64,000 nucleotides of DNA from Spirochaetota bacterium (GCA_027858855.1 JAQIBV010000049.1:1-64000); one strand, 5' to 3'. Counted from the stretch's first letter, positions 37,549 to 46,410 are shown. The notes: a model not told the origin generated them from the sequence alone. Program-made: numbers and translations.

Positions 37549-40509
37549 ATGTTCAAAACAAATTCCACCAAACAACTGAAAATTGGTGTTATGTTTCCGG
37601 GACTCTTCTCGGCATACGAGAAAAATGTCTATGAATCTGCATGTAGCATAATACAAGAAAGTGGTCACCACCTGTTTGCCCTTATCTCCGGATTGACTCT
37701 GGATACCAATAAATCATTCAAAACCCGAAAACATATTTTTTACAAACTATTTGACGGTCTGGACGGAGTAATAATTATCTCTACCCCTTTGGTAAACCAT
37801 CTCACTAATGTCAAAGATATTATCAAGTTTATCGAAACAATTCAGATACCTGTGGTTTCACTAGGAATTCCAGTTCCGGAAACATCTTCGATAATAATCG
37901 ATAACTACAGCGGTTTTTCAGAGGCCATAAAACATCTGATTCTGCACCACCAGAAGAAAAAAATTGCTTTCATTGAAGGGAATTGTGACAACCATGATTC
38001 ACACGAGCGACTTCGGATTTATAAAGAAGTACTTTCGGAGCATAATCTTGAATTTCCGGACAGCTATATTACATCGGGTAATCTGTGCAGTGATATTTCC
38101 GGGAATGAACTTGCAACACTAATAAACAATAACCCATCAGGTCTTGATGCAGTAATCTGTGCCAACGACGCTATTGCCGCTAAAGCGATTAATGAAGCAA
38201 AACAACTCAAACTAAAAGTCCCTGAAGACATCGCAATTACAGGATTCGACAATTCGTACGACTGTGGTTTGACCGATATACCGATGAGCACAGTCAACCA
38301 GCCGATTGAGCAGGCTTTGAAAGAGGCCATGACTCAACTTGAGAAAACAAACAAAACCGGAAAATTCACACACATACACCTGAAGACAAAGTTTATACAG
38401 CGCCGAAGCTGCGGCTGTTTTTATGCCGACTACAGCAAAGCCTCTTCTGTACAAGACATTAAAAACAACAACGCTCTCTCTGATTGCATTCTCAATTTAA
38501 TAACAACAGTTTTTTCATCAAATCACGCCACATACCCGCTCGACAGATGGAAAGACGTTCTGCTACTGGCCTTCGCATCTCTAAACAATAATGACGTAAA
38601 ACCGTTTTTACTAAAATTTGAAAACTTGATTCATGATGGGATAAAAGAGAAAATAGATCCGATGAAGTGGCTAAATATACTCCTGCTGCTGGTACACTCA
38701 CCATGTGCCGCATCCCGACTTACAATTGAAGGTAGAACAAAGCTTCTTCATGGGGCGGGACGCATAACAGAAGAGCTGATTAGTCTGGCACAGATATCAG
38801 AAAAACGAACAAAGCATTCACACTATAAAAACATCTACGATATAGTAGAGACCTTTGCCAACATTACAGATTATGCTGAACTCAAACTGGCATGTGTTAA
38901 TGCCTTTTCTCGTGCGGGAATCGACAGATGCGCAATCTTTATATATTCGGACCAAACTTTAACCGACGAATTCTTTACCGCATACAGAACCGAAAATAAT
39001 AAGCCTGTCAAAGAAAACTTTTCCGGGTACACTCTTAAGTCCATGTATGTAAAACTTACAGAAAACAAAGAAAAGGCATCGATTATTTTGCCTATTTACG
39101 GAGAATTCCATGACCTGGGATATATCATTATAAATGATGATATGTATGACAGCATCTTCTATCATATTATTTCCATTATAGTCTCTAATGCTCTTCGCTC
39201 TATCGAGCTACTTCAAACAGTAAACTCCTATTCAATGAATCTGGAGGAGCAGATAACAGAGCGTACCCACGAACTTGAAAAAGTAAATGAACAATTGCAA
39301 AATCTTGATACTCTGAAAAATGATTTTATTGCGAACATTACCCACGACTTCAAGTCACCGCTTTCAGTAGTAATTAACATGGCCGAGTTATGTCTTGAAA
39401 CAGGTCGGTATAACAACCGTAATTTTGAGTTGATACATCAGGCCTCATTAAAATTGAAAACAACCGTTGACCGGTTGCTGAACCTGGCACGTATGGATGC
39501 ACGGGGTGTCGAACTGAATTTAACAGAATTTGATCTGAAAATTATTGTGGAAAAAATCTGCGACTTCTATCAGTCTACAATTATTGGTACAAACATAAAA
39601 ATAAAAACCAGCTACGATCCGACACAGAATTATTCCATTTACAGCGATCAGGAGAAGATAGAAGACGTATTAAATAATATTCTTTCCAATGCGATTAAAT
39701 TTGTAAGTCCCGATAGCGGTTTGATCGAAATTGCAATTGAAAAAAGCAGTAATGAGTACAGCTTAACTGTTACCGATAACGGCATTGGAATTGAACCCGA
39801 CATGATGAATACAATATTCAGAAGATTTGAGCAAACAGAGCAGGGAAAACAGAAAAAATACAGAGGAACCGGTATTGGTCTTGATTATTCTAAACAGCTA
39901 ATGGACTTTTTAAAAGGCTCTATTCAGGCACAATCAGATGGGAAAAACAGAGGCTCGCGTTTTATAATCACGATCCCACGCAACCTTCCAGGGAAAACCA
40001 GACAGAAAAAGATTTATGCTGAAGATAAGAATTTCAATATTGAAGATAACAATACTGATTTACCTGTTACTTATAATATTCGAAATTTAAACAATGTAAA
40101 TGAATACGAAAACAGCAAAGCTCTCTTTTGTATTATCACTCACGAGTCAAACACTCAAAAAACCGTGTACAATCATCTGATACGAAACGGTTATTCAAAT
40201 GTTATACAAATTTATGATCAGAGCGAAGCGCTTGCCATATTACACATAAATCAGCCAGATATAATCATTGCAGACCTGACACAGACCTCACTGTACAAAC
40301 AGATAGCGGATGCCCCCTCTCTGAATCCGGTTCCGATGATTCTGTTAACGCGGATCAAAGAGAAACGACTGCTGCGTAATTTTTATGAATCGGGAATGGC
40401 AGCTCTACTTACGAAGCCAATTAACGAAACAGAACTGATTGGCATTGTAAAATATCACATCAATACATATTTCCGATACAGGAAGATGACTCAGCAGCTC
40501 CATCCATAA
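37549..40509 (+). CDS. Hybrid histidine kinase with cytoplasmic LacI-type sugar-binding sensor
   Basis: 986 residues from ATG 37549 (AAAGGGG just upstream); a longer frame from 37504 lacks a ribosome site. Residues about 8-290 are a periplasmic-binding-protein-like domain of LacI/GalR type without the HTH (I-G-V-M-F-P-G-L, AVICANDAIAAKAI, PEDIAITGFDN, T-V-N-Q-P). A helical/GAF-like middle follows, a coiled coil, HisKA with His near 597 (ANITHDFKSPLS), HATPase with ...NNILSNAIKF and GTGIGLDYSKQL, and a C-terminal receiver (phosphoacceptor Asp near 907, IIADLT). There is no signal peptide or membrane helix, so the sugar-type ligand is cytoplasmic. Partner regulator not in view. Confidence 0.9.
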   Translation: MFKTNSTKQLKIGVMFPGLFSAYEKNVYESACSIIQESGHHLFALISGLTLDTNKSFKTRKHIFYKLFDGLDGVIIISTPLVNHLTNVKDIIKFIETIQIPVVSLGIPVPETSSIIIDNYSGFSEAIKHLILHHQKKKIAFIEGNCDNHDSHERLRIYKEVLSEHNLEFPDSYITSGNLCSDISGNELATLINNNPSGLDAVICANDAIAAKAINEAKQLKLKVPEDIAITGFDNSYDCGLTDIPMSTVNQPIEQALKEAMTQLEKTNKTGKFTHIHLKTKFIQRRSCGCFYADYSKASSVQDIKNNNALSDCILNLITTVFSSNHATYPLDRWKDVLLLAFASLNNNDVKPFLLKFENLIHDGIKEKIDPMKWLNILLLLVHSPCAASRLTIEGRTKLLHGAGRITEELISLAQISEKRTKHSHYKNIYDIVETFANITDYAELKLACVNAFSRAGIDRCAIFIYSDQTLTDEFFTAYRTENNKPVKENFSGYTLKSMYVKLTENKEKASIILPIYGEFHDLGYIIINDDMYDSIFYHIISIIVSNALRSIELLQTVNSYSMNLEEQITERTHELEKVNEQLQNLDTLKNDFIANITHDFKSPLSVVINMAELCLETGRYNNRNFELIHQASLKLKTTVDRLLNLARMDARGVELNLTEFDLKIIVEKICDFYQSTIIGTNIKIKTSYDPTQNYSIYSDQEKIEDVLNNILSNAIKFVSPDSGLIEIAIEKSSNEYSLTVTDNGIGIEPDMMNTIFRRFEQTEQGKQKKYRGTGIGLDYSKQLMDFLKGSIQAQSDGKNRGSRFIITIPRNLPGKTRQKKIYAEDKNFNIEDNNTDLPVTYNIRNLNNVNEYENSKALFCIITHESNTQKTVYNHLIRNGYSNVIQIYDQSEALAILHINQPDIIIADLTQTSLYKQIADAPSLNPVPMILLTRIKEKRLLRNFYESGMAALLTKPINETELIGIVKYHINTYFRYRKMTQQLHP

Positions 40510-40966
40510 ACTTCATACACATTCGCAAGCCGTTACTGCCCGGGCCGTAATAACCGGGAAGTCGCTTCTCTTTTGAGAAACCGTATTTGCTGTATAACAA
40601 TATAGCCTTCTGGTTCGTCTCACGAACCTCAAGACTTATTTTAGCACATCCCATTGATGAGACTATGTTTATAACACGAGTTAACAACTCCTTTGCTATT
40701 CCTCTTCCACGGAATTCATTAACAACAGCCAAAGAATAGATACGAGCTTTACTCCTGCGAAACAGCACCAGGATATAACCCACACACCTGTTTTCTTCAG
40801 AGGTATCGTTTTCTGCAACTAACAGCAAATTTTTTGATCTTACATGATAATAAAAAGCGCCGCGAGTCAGAAGACCATCCGATTCTACAAAGACCTCTTC
40901 TTCAAGATGTCGTAACCCCGCGACATCTGTTGTAACGGCGATGCGAATTATAATACTCAAGCTCAA
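40460..40966 (-). CDS. RimI-like GNAT acetyltransferase
   Basis: 168 residues, probable TTG start. GNAT fold with the acetyl-CoA binding motif V-N-E-F-R-G-R-G-I-A-K-E-L-L and the A-I-L-L-Y-S-K-Y-G-F segment, closest in layout to ribosomal-protein N-acetyltransferases (RimI). Target unknown. Its 3' end overlaps the hybrid kinase gene by 50 bases on the opposite strand, and its start overlaps the end of the DUF2156 pseudogene (TTGA), so the pair probably was an operon. Confidence 0.82.
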   Translation of the reverse strand: MSLSIIIRIAVTTDVAGLRHLEEEVFVESDGLLTRGAFYYHVRSKNLLLVAENDTSEENRCVGYILVLFRRSKARIYSLAVVNEFRGRGIAKELLTRVINIVSSMGCAKISLEVRETNQKAILLYSKYGFSKEKRLPGYYGPGSNGLRMCMKFMDGAAESSSCIGNMY

Positions 40967-41227
40967 TACCGTTTATAGATTGTATACTTTGGTATCAGCT
41001 TATTCGGCCTATAAGACATTTTTACTTTTTTAAGGTTTTCAAAGCCCATGTCATCACCAACATTAATGTTCGTTACCGAATAGTCCCGTGCGAGCACTTT
41101 AACAAATTCTCTGAAGATGTACTGGGCACAACCGAATATTTCAAAGAGCCAGATATTTATCCATAACCTCTTTCGCCTGAATATCGAATGGTAAAAGCTC
41201 GTACTCACCAATTTTTAAGGTACTCAC
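40963..41227 (-). pseudogene. Collapsed DUF2156 (phosphatidylglycerol lysyltransferase C-terminal-like) gene
   Basis: A strong site GGAGGG seven bases before GTG 41227 starts a frame STLKIGEYELLPFDIQAKEV...DKYLAL, which resembles the beginning of DUF2156 proteins, and then hits TGA. The neighbouring frame continues as EIFGCAQYIFREF...INVGDDMGFENLKKVKMSYRPNKLI..KYTI, which matches the DUF2156 C-terminus (the D-x-G-x-x-x-L-x-x-x-K-x-S-Y-x-P-x-x-L-x-x-K-Y-T pattern). About 200 internal residues of the usual protein are missing and the frame is shifted. An 82-codon open frame at 40963-41211 is a by-product of this decay. Confidence 0.7.
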
Positions 41228-41424
41228 ACTCGTACCCTCCAGAAAATCTGTCAAACCGACAGAAAAAATATAAAAACTCAGAGTAGCTAATAAAAATAGA
41301 TCAATAAATCAAATACATTTTTTTAAATGGGGGAAAACGGTGTAAAATCATCATACCCTGAAACGGGATTTAGAGGTAACCACGAAGAATTTATTCAATC
41401 AACATTTTAGAAAAAGACTTGAGG

Positions 41425-41491
41425 CACTTCCAAAAACCATCCTTATTCAGTATTTTATTTATCAATTGCATTTATGAGGTTTTTGGAAGTG
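41425..41491. repeat. Perfect 14-bp inverted repeat, about 67-bp element
   Basis: CACTTCCAAAAACC (41425-41438) and GGTTTTTGGAAGTG (41478-41491) flank 39 bases, immediately downstream of the jelly-roll secreted gene. Its arms resemble the TTCAAAAACC arms of the element at 29693-29794. It may be a terminator, or a small mobile or structured element. Confidence 0.6.
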
Positions 41492-41499
41492 TTTCTGTA

Positions 41500-42063
41500 T
41501 TAATTCAATGGCTGTACATCGAATATCTTTAATGACACTGAATCGTGTGGTTGCCCGACAGTTTGAAACGAGATCTGAACCAGAGTTCCCTTATTAAAAG
41601 AGCCAACACCTGTTCCCCAGCCCTCCTGTTTAAGGCTTGAATAGGGAACACTTACCTGGGTAACAGACCCTTTAGTACTGAAAACCTTGCCGTGATAGTC
41701 GTAATCAGTAACTTTTGTAGACTCGGCACGCATACGGTAGGATTTGCCATCACCAATAACCTTAAACGTTATTCCCTTTGCCTTACGAAAACGAGCCAGG
41801 TCTTCACCATCAGGGCGAATACCAAACCCGATAAAACCATACTCAAATTTCTTGGTAACCTTTCCGGTACATGACAAAACCAGATACTCTTTTCCACCGA
41901 TTGTCTCCTTGTTCTTGCGGAGTTTAATCAATGAGTCGCCGCCATCGCCCTTGTCATTGTAGGTAAACCACTGATCGGGAGCTTCAAGCGCCTGCCCGCT
42001 TGCGCTCATTACCGGCAAAACAAGCATTGTTGCGAAAAGCCCCAAAAATACAATTTTTTTCAT
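41500..42063 (-). CDS. Secreted CIA30-like jelly-roll protein
   Basis: 187 residues. Signal peptide 1-23 (ending SASGQA) then a single CIA30/CBM11-like beta-sandwich: W-F-T-Y-N-D-K-G-D-G-G-D-S near the start, GYGFIGFGIR-type strand (FEYGFIGFGI), FRKAKGITFKVIGDGKSYRMR and a C-terminal V-S-V-P-Y-S-S-L. CIA30-type domains bind partners or sugars. Nearby transmembrane AraC regulators have a similar predicted periplasmic fold. Probably periplasmic or surface carbohydrate-associated. Confidence 0.7.
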   Translation of the reverse strand: MKKIVFLGLFATMLVLPVMSASGQALEAPDQWFTYNDKGDGGDSLIKLRKNKETIGGKEYLVLSCTGKVTKKFEYGFIGFGIRPDGEDLARFRKAKGITFKVIGDGKSYRMRAESTKVTDYDYHGKVFSTKGSVTQVSVPYSSLKQEGWGTGVGSFNKGTLVQISFQTVGQPHDSVSLKIFDVQPLN

Positions 42064-42221
42064 TTATTTTCCCCCTCTATTGTTAGTTACATGGTCGAAT
42101 CATTTATATACCATGCGCACCACACTTAATACAAGCAACAGTTTAAGTCAAGAAGTGATTGATACGCATACCGTTTTATAACTATTAATAAACCAACCAA
42201 AGTCAATAGCCTCGAAAACTC

Positions 42222-42851
42222 CTATTTTTCATTTTTCGGAGTTTCGTTGAAATTAATACGATACAGTTTAAAACTGCTTTTTAAAAGAATCATATCCTGT
42301 TGAATTTTGTGCAAATTCATAGTCTCTTTCTTAAAAACGGCTGGTAATTTGGAATGACGGTTTATATTCCGAGAATGAAGAAGCACTGTAGCCTGCATAT
42401 CGTCACTGATTCGTTCAAGCTGGGCAAGTACCTCCTGCAAGTTCTGAGACATATCGTTTACCAACATCGCCATTTCGGCAAGTTCATCATTTGTGTGCAC
42501 CTTTATCATTCCACTCAAGTCGCCCTCAGACATTTTGACAGCCTGCTTTATCATATAGTGCAGAGGCGATGCTATCTGAACAACAAACAGAAAGAGTATC
42601 ACAGCCGAAACGGTTATAAGGACACCAATCATTACAGAAAATTTCTTGATCCACTCATCAATAATATCGTAAATAACTTCCGGCTTTACTACGCCCTGCT
42701 CTACCTGATACATCTTTGTTACGACTCTGTTGCGATAATCTTCACTTTTCATTTCATAGATGATCTCGCCAGCAACGAAAATATTAGCCAAAGCAATGAG
42801 CAAAAAGTAGAAGATCATTCGTTTACGTATGGTAGTACGAGGTTTTTTCAT
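42222..42851 (-). CDS. Orphan HAMP-domain membrane protein
   Basis: 209 residues. Two membrane helices (about 12-32 and about 73-97) enclose a short periplasmic loop of about 40 residues. A HAMP domain (about 92-145; A-S-P-L-H-Y-M-I...M-S-E-G-D-L-S and N-D-E-L-A-E-M-A) is followed by a coiled coil and a basic tail (to 209). No kinase, GGDEF, phosphatase or MCP output domain is attached, so it may modulate a partner. It starts near the structured region. Confidence 0.75.
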   Translation of the reverse strand: MKKPRTTIRKRMIFYFLLIALANIFVAGEIIYEMKSEDYRNRVVTKMYQVEQGVVKPEVIYDIIDEWIKKFSVMIGVLITVSAVILFLFVVQIASPLHYMIKQAVKMSEGDLSGMIKVHTNDELAEMAMLVNDMSQNLQEVLAQLERISDDMQATVLLHSRNINRHSKLPAVFKKETMNLHKIQQDMILLKSSFKLYRINFNETPKNEK

Positions 42852-42976
42852 TGGAATCCCACTATATTCAGTTCTAATAAACAGAAAATGCCACAGCCAG
42901 GGTCTGTTTAATGTAAAAAATGGACTTTAGCATACCACAACCTACAAATTAAGACAATCATTTTTTTAATATAGTC

Positions 42977-43125
42977 AAAACTTATGCGTAATCTTCAAGC
43001 GCATTAGTTTTGATGGTTTCACACGCAAGTGCGAAAATTGTCCTGAAACGAATCACCACTCTCGCAAAGCGACAGCGATGCGAAGTGGTGACGAAAAACT
43101 TATGCGTAATCTTCAAGCGCATTAG
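42977..43125. repeat. 31-bp direct repeats flanking a hairpin-rich core
   Basis: AAAACTTATGCGTAATCTTC continuing to AAGCGCATTAG occurs at 42977-43007 and exactly again at 43095-43125 (period 118 bases). Each copy contains the inverted pair ATGCG / CGCAT. Between them lie a long stem CACCACT...AGTGGTG (43053-43089) that continues inward through TCGCA/TGCGA, and a small TTTC...GAAA stem. Confidence 0.85.
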
Positions 43126-43180
43126 GTATTTGATATTTTTTGTAAATTTGGTTTCTTTCTATTTTAACAAAATGGTTTCT

Positions 43181-43214
43181 CGTTCTTTCTTTTTCTTTAG
43201 CAAAAAAGAAAGAA
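43181..43214. repeat. 14-bp inverted repeat
   Basis: GTTCTTTCTTTTTC and its near-complement AAAAAAGAAAGAAC surround a short TTTAGC loop, forming a purine/pyrimidine-biased stem in the structured island. Confidence 0.6.
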
Positions 43215-43230
43215 CCAAAGAAAATGCCAC

Positions 43231-43248
43231 GAGGGGCCGCGGCCCCTC
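43231..43248. repeat. Perfect 18-bp GC palindrome
   Basis: GAGGGGCCGCGGCCCCTC is an exact palindrome. It is far more GC-rich than its surroundings. Confidence 0.85.
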
Positions 43249-43337
43249 AACCCCGCAGGTAAGGATTATTAATCTTTTGCTATAAAGTTTTATTGATGCG
43301 CTTTCATCAATTACTCCCTTCTGTGTAATGTCCGCTA

Positions 43338-43385
43338 TGATGGCATCCTGCCATCATCGCTGCCGCGCCGGCGTCGTGCCGGCGC
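43338..43385. repeat. Two adjacent strong hairpins
   Basis: TGATGGCA / TGCCATCA (43338-43345 and 43349-43356) and GCGCCGGC / GCCGGCGC (43365-43372 and 43378-43385, five-base loop) lie back to back, ending the GC-rich island. Confidence 0.8.
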
Positions 43386-43503
43386 TTGTTTACTTAAATT
43401 GAAAATTGTTATTATATGAATTTAATTCTAAACGGTTTTTGATTTTTCGTTATCTTTGATTTAATGGTGGTTTTACGCGAACAGCAAAAAAACACACATT
43501 ACA

Positions 43504-44607
43504 CTAATTATCACTTTCGCGATCTCGGCAAGACTGTGGAGTCACTCCCTCAAGTTTTTTGAAAACACGATTAAAATGAGAAATTGAACCGAAACCGGTA
43601 AGACCTGCAATTTCAATAATTTTCATTGGAGAAGTTTTTAAAAGACGCTTTGCTGAAGAAACTCGTATTAAATTAAGATACTCGGGAAAAGAGGCATTGT
43701 AATGCTCTTTTAATAGAGTTGATACTTCTTTTGTAGAAACATTACAGTTACCTGACACATTCCTGATTACCAGTTTACTGTTCATAAAGTTATTACCGAT
43801 AAAACTGGTGACTTTTTTTATTTCCTCATTATTCGATCTATCATTTGCAATTTCACCATCCTGAGAAACCGGCTTTGAATAAACTTTATTTATTACTTTT
43901 TTACGCCTGTAATACATCATAATAATTATAATAAAATATAACAGTATGGAAACAGACAAAAACAGGAGAATTGGTTTTTTTGATCTGACAAACTTTATCT
44001 CATCTACAACAATGGTATCCATTACCTCAAGTGGTACAATAACTCCATTCTGGATATCAATACTATAGGTTTTAGAATAATCCCGAACACTTTCTTTATC
44101 ATCAGGCAGTAATTTATTAGTCTGATACCACCATTGTGGAATATTAAAATCATTTAAACTGATTTTATACTTATTCTGTTGTTTCCAGGTGGGGATTTCA
44201 GCAAGGTTGAAAGCATAGCTCATTACATCTTTTTCATCAGTATGTCCATCAACATATGTATAGATAAAAAGTCTAAGCGCACGTGACCTGGTTGTTTTTA
44301 TTTTAATTACTATATAATCGAAAGAAGACAGATCCCAAAATTCACCTTTTTCCTTTACACAAAAACCACACCCGGCATATGGGTATTGAAACTTGTCTTT
44401 CAAAGTATAAGAGAATATAAGATTTTTTCTGCCATATAATGCAGTATGAACTATGCTTTTTCCGCCTAACCTGTAATCGCTATATGTGCAGACAAAGGTT
44501 TTACCTGACGGAAAGATTTTCAATTCGGGTTGAGCAAAAAAAGCTATTGTAGAAAGAAGTAAAACAACTATGGGAATAATAAAATATTTAGTCTTTTTTG
44601 TTATCAT
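43504..44607 (-). CDS. Transmembrane AraC-family regulator with periplasmic jelly-roll-like sensor (second of pair)
   Basis: 367 residues. An N-terminal anchor (about 8-26), a periplasmic beta-rich domain (about 30-205) with FWDLSSFDYIVIKIKTT, R-L-F-I-Y-T-Y-V-D-G and IPQWWYQTN, a second membrane helix (about 212-232), then a cytoplasmic linker and a C-terminal AraC domain (about 260-365; ...IAGLTGFGSISHFNRVFKKLEGVTPQS). The periplasmic part resembles sugar-binding jelly-roll domains and may read a carbohydrate signal. Overlaps the preceding paralogue's 3' end by 20 bases. Confidence 0.8.
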   Translation of the reverse strand: MITKKTKYFIIPIVVLLLSTIAFFAQPELKIFPSGKTFVCTYSDYRLGGKSIVHTALYGRKNLIFSYTLKDKFQYPYAGCGFCVKEKGEFWDLSSFDYIVIKIKTTRSRALRLFIYTYVDGHTDEKDVMSYAFNLAEIPTWKQQNKYKISLNDFNIPQWWYQTNKLLPDDKESVRDYSKTYSIDIQNGVIVPLEVMDTIVVDEIKFVRSKKPILLFLSVSILLYFIIIIMMYYRRKKVINKVYSKPVSQDGEIANDRSNNEEIKKVTSFIGNNFMNSKLVIRNVSGNCNVSTKEVSTLLKEHYNASFPEYLNLIRVSSAKRLLKTSPMKIIEIAGLTGFGSISHFNRVFKKLEGVTPQSCRDRESDN

Positions 44608-45745
44608 TATTATCGGTGCCAGCTCCTTTACGATATTTCAATGGTGATGTCTTTTCAAAGCGCTTAAAAAATTCATTAAAACTGTTAATGCTATTGTATC
44701 CAACGTCATGTGCGATATCAATTACTTTTTTATCCGTTTCACGAAGCAACTGCTTGGCCTTTTCAATTCGCAATTTGTGTATATACTTTGGAAAAGTTAA
44801 ACCGGTTAGTTTTTTGATTATTTGGGGGATTCTTTTTTGGGAGATATGGGTATAGTCACCGACAAACTCAACAGACATGTCAACATGATTAAAATTCTGC
44901 TGTAAAAACTCTATTAATAGCTGTTCATCGATTTCTTCAGTTGAAACGTAGTCAATTTTTTTGTATAATACAGGATGATCAATGTTAAATTTATTAATAA
45001 CTCCTGGAAATTTACGATAAACCCATAACACACACGCAAAAAAAATGTCTATAAAAGCAATAGCTACCAAAATATACAAAAACAGGGTATTAATGCCAGA
45101 TAACGCTATTTTTTTTACTGTAATTGACGATAGAGTATTAAAAGGATGAGCTATTTCGTTTCCGATTATTATATCCCTAATTCGTGTTAAGTCTCGTTGT
45201 GCTAAGACATCATACCTTGACAGACCATTATCTTTAAACCACCACTCAGGTATCTGCAAATCGTCAATTTTAATCGAATATACGTCTTGATCTTTCCAGA
45301 CAGGTATCTCGTATTTATAATGCTTGTATGTCTTAACACGCTCAGCAATTGAATAATTAGGAATTTCTTCTCTTATAGTTAAATCAAGGGTTTGTGCTAC
45401 AGTAGAGTGGAGTTCGATATCTAGGTTATCATATATTGACAAGTCGAACAAACTGTTGTTTTTAGGTATAAACTGCAGGGCAGCCCTGGGAAATTCTTCA
45501 AAATCAAGCCCATTGATTTTATAAAGTGTAAAATCTATTGAAACATAATCAATTGCCTGTACAAAGCTGTTAATTTTCACAGATCCAATTTCATTAAGAT
45601 GAGTTGTGGTCTGGATTTCAATGTTATCATTCGGGAAAAAAAGATAATTAGTCTTTAGGTTTAAAGACAAATAAACAATTATAACAATTTGAACCAAAAT
45701 CGTCAGTATCAGATACTTTTTTTTCTTTATTCCCGATTTATTCAT
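44588..45745 (-). CDS. Transmembrane AraC-family regulator with periplasmic jelly-roll-like sensor (first of pair)
   Basis: About 385 residues from ATG 45745 (M-N-K-S-G-I), which gives a normal membrane anchor; frames further out to 45832 add a sequence without a better ribosome site. Architecture as in its neighbour: anchor (about 8-28), periplasmic beta-rich domain with LFDLSIYDNLDIEL and IPEWWFKDNGLSRYDV, a membrane helix (about 212-235) and an AraC domain (about 278-380) with IDIAHDVGYNSINSFNEFFKRFE. The two are tandem paralogues and overlap by 20 bases. Confidence 0.78.
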   Translation of the reverse strand: MNKSGIKKKKYLILTILVQIVIIVYLSLNLKTNYLFFPNDNIEIQTTTHLNEIGSVKINSFVQAIDYVSIDFTLYKINGLDFEEFPRAALQFIPKNNSLFDLSIYDNLDIELHSTVAQTLDLTIREEIPNYSIAERVKTYKHYKYEIPVWKDQDVYSIKIDDLQIPEWWFKDNGLSRYDVLAQRDLTRIRDIIIGNEIAHPFNTLSSITVKKIALSGINTLFLYILVAIAFIDIFFACVLWVYRKFPGVINKFNIDHPVLYKKIDYVSTEEIDEQLLIEFLQQNFNHVDMSVEFVGDYTHISQKRIPQIIKKLTGLTFPKYIHKLRIEKAKQLLRETDKKVIDIAHDVGYNSINSFNEFFKRFEKTSPLKYRKGAGTDNNDNKKD

Positions 45746-45942
45746 AATAGCAATGATAACCTCTAAGTATTCTCCAATAACAACCACTAAATAGAGAATC
45801 CTATGCAAACTAGCCGACATGAGATAATTCATTTAATGCCGGACGACCAGATAAAATCCTTTTCTAAAATTCCAGAATAAAGCCTTACTTATTTTTCCCA
45901 AAAGCTTTAATTTTTTACGAGTGGGAAAAAAATACATGCTGG

Positions 45943-45956
45943 TGTAACCGTTTGCA
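45943..45956. promoter_or_regulatory. LacI/GalR-family operator-like site
   Basis: TGTAACCGTTTGCA matches the general LacI/CcpA-type consensus TGNAANCGNTTNCA at every fixed position. It lies in the divergent gap between the AraC pair (start at 45745) and the plus-strand decayed unit (46066), about 110 bases before the latter. No LacI regulator gene with an HTH is in the window. Confidence 0.5.
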
Positions 45957-46065
45957 AACACTTTTTATATATTAACAAAATTTTTAAACTCAATTTGGTG
46001 AACTCGGAAACAATTCGAACTGTTTCCTCACCAACCGTCAAATTTTAGAAATTAAAGAGAAACAC

Positions 46066-46367
46066 TTGAAAGAAAAGTTATCACAGTTTTTACGCGTTTT
46101 TACCATAACCTGTTTGCATTATTCACTACCGTTAGTGAAAGTTCCGAAAACATAAATCCAAAAAATGGTAACGCTGCACCTAATAATGATCCGCCTAATA
46201 TCGAAGAGCTTAGTGGTCCATCATACAGTCGAAATATGAGGGTTGAATCAGAGTATCCGAGTCTGACCGGCATGGGAACATTGTCGATTGCACTTGTCCC
46301 TAATAATCTGAATCACACGACAATACCTCAAGCAAGACAAAATATCCAGGATGCTTCTGATATATGA
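46066..46367 (+). pseudogene. Frameshifted small secreted protein-like gene
   Basis: A TTG with an AAGAG-type site starts KEKLSQFLRVFTITCLHYS in frame 1. The signal-like segment continues sensibly only after a shift to frame 0, giving LFALFTTVSESSENIN and then SGPSYSRNMRVESEYPSLTG...SIALVPNNL to TGA 46365-46367. Frame 0 has no usable start and frame 1 stops early, so a single-base change between about 46105 and 46130 probably broke it. A 14-bp hairpin follows directly. Family unknown. Confidence 0.45.
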
Positions 46368-46372
46368 CTCGC

Positions 46373-46410
46373 TTTTATTGGAAGATCAAGTGTATCATCT
46401 TCCAATAAAA
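46373..46410 (+). terminator. Hairpin after the frameshifted small gene
   Basis: TTTTATTGGAAGAT (46373-46386) and ATCTTCCAATAAAA (46397-46410) form a perfect 14-bp stem with a ten-base loop, starting six bases after the stop codon. No T-run follows, so it may be a processing or attenuator structure. Confidence 0.55.

Larger units (their letters stand above)
42852..43503. other. 652-base GC-rich structured island without a gene
   Basis: AT-rich flanks enclose a locally GC-rich block (about 42975-43390) made of a 31-bp direct repeat, several stems and palindromes. Short open frames (for example 43010-43285) follow the repeats and are not credible genes. Confidence 0.7.

Noticed and set aside
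42354-42911. 185-codon plus-strand frame across the HAMP gene
   Set aside because: Opposite the HAMP coding region; composition is that of an antisense frame.
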